The position numbers and the translations under genes are program-made. From Prevotella pallens ATCC 700821 (lineage in GTDB: Bacteria > Bacteroidota > Bacteroidia > Bacteroidales > Bacteroidaceae), in NCBI RefSeq assembly GCF_000220255.1, contig NZ_GL982513.1, positions 1,683,712 through 1,723,210 on the forward strand: 39,499 bases of DNA, in the 5' to 3' direction. The notes under the pieces are model-generated. The model was not told where the DNA came from. It saw only the letters and a list, made by a program, of their open reading frames with translations, and ran no database searches. This document shows, in pieces, positions 37,018 to 39,499 of the stretch. Position 1 is the stretch's first letter. Every line of letters starts with the position of its first letter.

Positions 37018-37428
37018 GTGATAAACTTAGAAAAACAATTACTTACAAAATTTGGAAACAGACGACCATTTAAGACGCCTGAAGGTTATTTCGACAATTT
37101 AGAAATGCGAGTTATGTCGCAAATAAAAGCCGAAGAGACAAATAACAACGAGGTAAAAGAAAATGGTGAAAAGAAACATCATACATTTGCCAGATATCTA
37201 CGCCCATTAATAATAGCAGCCTCTTTTATCGGACTAATTATTGGCGGAATAGCTATACAGTTCTTTATTCAGGGACATAATAATATAGAAAATACTCATA
37301 ACACAGAAGCTACTTCTGCAGCCACAACTGCAAAAGCAAAATCTGCAAATAATGAATATTTAGACGATGTAACAGAATATATGATGCTCGATAAAGATGA
37401 TGTTTATTCATATTTAGCAGACAATTAA
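37018..37428 (+). CDS. Putative anti-sigma-like membrane protein
   Basis: This 136-aa protein starts at GTG (37018). It has a cytosolic N-terminus (TPEGYFDNLEMRVMSQIKAE), one transmembrane helix at about residues 63-84 (PLIIAASFIGLIIGGIAIQF) and a short acidic outer part (YLDDVTEYMMLDKDDVYSYL). The motif FKTPEGYFDNLExRV is common in single-pass proteins encoded next to Bacteroidota ECF sigma factors. It lies 79 bp after the sigma gene. A classical zinc-binding anti-sigma motif is absent, so the role is inferred from context and topology. Confidence 0.72.
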   Translation: MINLEKQLLTKFGNRRPFKTPEGYFDNLEMRVMSQIKAEETNNNEVKENGEKKHHTFARYLRPLIIAASFIGLIIGGIAIQFFIQGHNNIENTHNTEATSAATTAKAKSANNEYLDDVTEYMMLDKDDVYSYLADN

Positions 37429-37460
37429 TTGATAGAACAAATACATATAACATTTTGATA

Positions 37461-37877
37461 ATGAGAAGAATATTAATAGCTATTATAGTATTTATTAGTG
37501 CAATCAATTTGTCTGCACAACGTAAATTCGATCCTAATAAGTTTAGAATGGAGATACATCAATATATTGTAACTTCAGCTAATTTAACAGAACAAGAGTC
37601 AGCAAAATTGCTACCTATCTACGATGAAATGATAAATAAACAACGTTTGCTACATAAAAAATTGCACAAATTGCAAGATAGCAATCTACAAAATAATGCG
37701 AAGGCTAAAAATATTATTCTTCAGATAGACAATTTACATATACAAATAAAACAGATAGAAAAAACTTATCATTTAAAGATGCTGCGTGTAATTTCTGCTA
37801 TAAAATTAGCAGAAGTATTAAAAGCTGAACGATATTTCCATAAACAATATTTTCGTAATGCCGCACAGAAGAGGTAG
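37461..37877 (+). CDS. Periplasmic Spy/CpxP-like helical protein
   Basis: The likely start is ATG 37461 (MRRILIAIIVFISA), not the in-frame TTG 6 bp earlier, giving 138 aa. A signal peptide (MRRILIAIIVFISAINLSA-Q) precedes an all-helical mature part with LTEQESAKLLPIYDEMINKQ and LAEVLKAERYFHKQYFR. This is the pattern of Bacteroidota proteins that resemble Spy/CpxP or heavy-metal-resistance sensors. Together with the sigma factor and membrane protein it probably forms an envelope-stress sensing group. The ligand is unknown. Confidence 0.7.
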   Translation: MRRILIAIIVFISAINLSAQRKFDPNKFRMEIHQYIVTSANLTEQESAKLLPIYDEMINKQRLLHKKLHKLQDSNLQNNAKAKNIILQIDNLHIQIKQIEKTYHLKMLRVISAIKLAEVLKAERYFHKQYFRNAAQKR

Positions 37878-37947
37878 TTAAACTCTATCCAAATTAATAA
37901 TAAAAAGAATTTATTAATCCATTTAAATTTAATCTATAAAATTTATA

Positions 37948-39465
37948 ATGAAATTACGTTGTTCGCAATTTGCAAAAACAGTTTTAATTCTGTTCCTACT
38001 ATTTGTAAGTAGTTATTCTTTTTCTGCGAGTCTCCCTAAGAAACGTCAATTTAGAGGGGCATGGATTCAATGTGTTAATGGTCAGTTCCAAAATCTTGGG
38101 AGCGAACAAATGCAACGGACACTTATTTACCAACTCGATAAATTGCAACAGGTGGGAGTAAATGCAATCATTTTCCAAATTCGTGCCGAATGCGATGCAC
38201 TTTATCCCAGCAAATACGAACCATGGAGTAAATTTTTAACAGGAAAACAAGGCAGTGCCCCATCTCCTTATTGGGATCCTTTACAATGGATGATAGAACA
38301 ATGCCATAAACGTGGAATGGAACTTCATGCATGGATAAATCCTTTTCGGGCAAAAACAAAAGGAACTACACAACTTGCTTCTAATCATATAGCAATACAA
38401 CACCCAGAACGAGTTTTCGATTATGATGGTCTAAAAATTCTTAATCCAGGTATTCCCGAAAATCGAGATTATATCTGCAATATAGTAACAGACATATTAC
38501 AACGTTATGATGTAGATGGTTTGCACATTGACGATTATTTCTACCCTTATCCAGCAGCAGGACAACGCATTCCAGATTTAAAAGAATTTAGTTTATATGG
38601 AGGAGGATTTGGTCGTATTCAAGATTGGCGTCGCGACAATGTTGATATATTTATAAAACAACTTGGAGAAACTATTCATAAAGTTAAACCATGGGTAAAA
38701 TTTGGAGTATCGCCATTTGGAATATATAGAAATGAAAAAAGTGCACCCAATATTGGAAGCAAAACAAACGGACTACAAAACTATGACGACCTTTATGCTG
38801 ATGTTTTAAAATGGGTAAATAATGGCTGGATAGACTATTGTGTACCACAAATTTATTGGGAAATAGGAAATAAAGCTGCCGATTATAAAGAACTTATTAC
38901 ATGGTGGAATCGTTATGCATCAAATCGTCCTTTATATATAGGCGAAGATGTTTTACGTACAGTAAAAGCTGCCGATCCACAGAATCCAAATTCTCATCAA
39001 TTACCTGCAAAACATAAATTACACGAACAATCTTCAAATGTTCAAGGAACAGTTTTATGGTATGCGGCAGCTGTAGTAAATAATCCTGGTAATTATGCCA
39101 AACTATTACAAAGCAATTATTGGCGTTATCCTGCTTTGCAACCTTTAATGCCATTTATAGATAATAAAGCTCCAAAAAAACCACGAGCATTAAAAGTAAG
39201 TTGGTCAGACGATGGGTGTTTATTACATTGGAAAGCTCCAAAAGGAAAAGGTTGGGAAAACGAAGCTTATAAATATGTTGTTTATAAATTTGGCCCTGAC
39301 GAAGAAATAGATTTAGATAATCCAATGAAGATTATAGCTATTACATATCAAACTGCACTTCGGTTGAATTATAATGGAGGAGATACAAAATATACTTATG
39401 TAGTTACAGCACTCGACAGAATGAGTAACGAAAGTGTAGGCAAGAAAAAGAAAATAAAACTATAA
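37948..39465 (+). CDS. GHL10 / DigH-like glycosyl hydrolase
   Basis: This 505-aa protein has an N-terminal signal peptide or membrane anchor (TVLILFLLFVSSYSFSAS). The GHL10 (DUF187) TIM-barrel domain spans about residues 33-345: FRGAWIQCVNGQFQNL, LQQVGVNAIIFQIRAECDAL, MELHAWINPFRAKTKG, DVDGLHIDDYFYPYP, and WIDYCVPQIYWEIG. A fibronectin III-like domain ends the protein (about 405-505). DigH of E. coli, a related protein, cleaves denuded peptidoglycan at the septum, so a cell-wall role is plausible. It starts 70 bp after the Spy-like gene and may be independent of it. The protein is complete within the window. Confidence 0.9.
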   Translation: MKLRCSQFAKTVLILFLLFVSSYSFSASLPKKRQFRGAWIQCVNGQFQNLGSEQMQRTLIYQLDKLQQVGVNAIIFQIRAECDALYPSKYEPWSKFLTGKQGSAPSPYWDPLQWMIEQCHKRGMELHAWINPFRAKTKGTTQLASNHIAIQHPERVFDYDGLKILNPGIPENRDYICNIVTDILQRYDVDGLHIDDYFYPYPAAGQRIPDLKEFSLYGGGFGRIQDWRRDNVDIFIKQLGETIHKVKPWVKFGVSPFGIYRNEKSAPNIGSKTNGLQNYDDLYADVLKWVNNGWIDYCVPQIYWEIGNKAADYKELITWWNRYASNRPLYIGEDVLRTVKAADPQNPNSHQLPAKHKLHEQSSNVQGTVLWYAAAVVNNPGNYAKLLQSNYWRYPALQPLMPFIDNKAPKKPRALKVSWSDDGCLLHWKAPKGKGWENEAYKYVVYKFGPDEEIDLDNPMKIIAITYQTALRLNYNGGDTKYTYVVTALDRMSNESVGKKKKIKL

Positions 39466-39499
39466 TCATTTTTATTTCTCTATAATATAAATAAGTCTT

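Overview
The window looks like chromosomal DNA from a Bacteroidota species, most likely a Bacteroidales/Prevotella-like organism. Three things point there. Several genes carry the Bacteroidota -7 box TAnnTTTG, sometimes with a TTTG -33 box 19-20 bp away. Two proteins end in type IX secretion (T9SS) sorting tails. Gene families such as DUF5020 and a secreted C1-type peptidase are typical of the group. The genus cannot be fixed from this sequence alone.

Positions 1-16150 (minus strand) hold a polymorphic-toxin locus. In transcription order it reads: a canonical promoter (16111-16142), a leader of about 195 nt with a perfect 12-bp hairpin, a 995-aa LamG/DUF8202-like surface protein with a T9SS tail, a 3314-aa SpvB/FG-GAP/Rhs toxin with an N-terminal signal peptide and a variable 242-aa tip, an 86-aa putative immunity protein 4 bp later, a terminator, and then an orphan Rhs core plus tip (841 codons). 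The orphan repeats about 1.7 kb of the Rhs core but ends in an unrelated tip that carries the HxxGxxxD...HxH signature of LAS-type (M15/MepA-like) metallopeptidases. The shared core is visibly GC-richer than either tip, as expected for tips exchanged by homologous recombination.

Positions 16160-23060 look like remnants of one or more integrative elements. They include a 5'-truncated conjugative-transposon helicase/methylase, an AbiE (type IV) toxin-antitoxin pair with operator-like inverted repeats at its promoter, and a four-gene overlapping operon of two HTH proteins, a Toprim/RepA-type ATPase and an unknown protein. A perfect 20-bp hairpin and a putative attachment region with an orphan outward promoter and a tRNA-3'-like sequence follow. 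No integrase lies in the window.

Positions 23700-39499 are AT-rich core genome: groES-groEL (groEL broken by one extra base in a homopolymer), recJ-recQ, a secreted bleomycin-hydrolase-like peptidase, an aminopeptidase P family protein, a patatin-like phospholipase, trmD, a DUF5020 outer-membrane protein, a tiny secreted protein that is almost only a T9SS-type tail, an ECF sigma factor with a membrane protein and a periplasmic helical protein, and a GHL10/DigH-like glycosyl hydrolase.

The most interesting unit is the T9SS-tailed partner plus SpvB-Rhs toxin plus immunity gene with a spare peptidoglycan-peptidase-like tip. It suggests a tip-switching antibacterial toxin that may depend on a T9SS partner for surface delivery. 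The linkage is seen in the sequence; the mechanism is inference.
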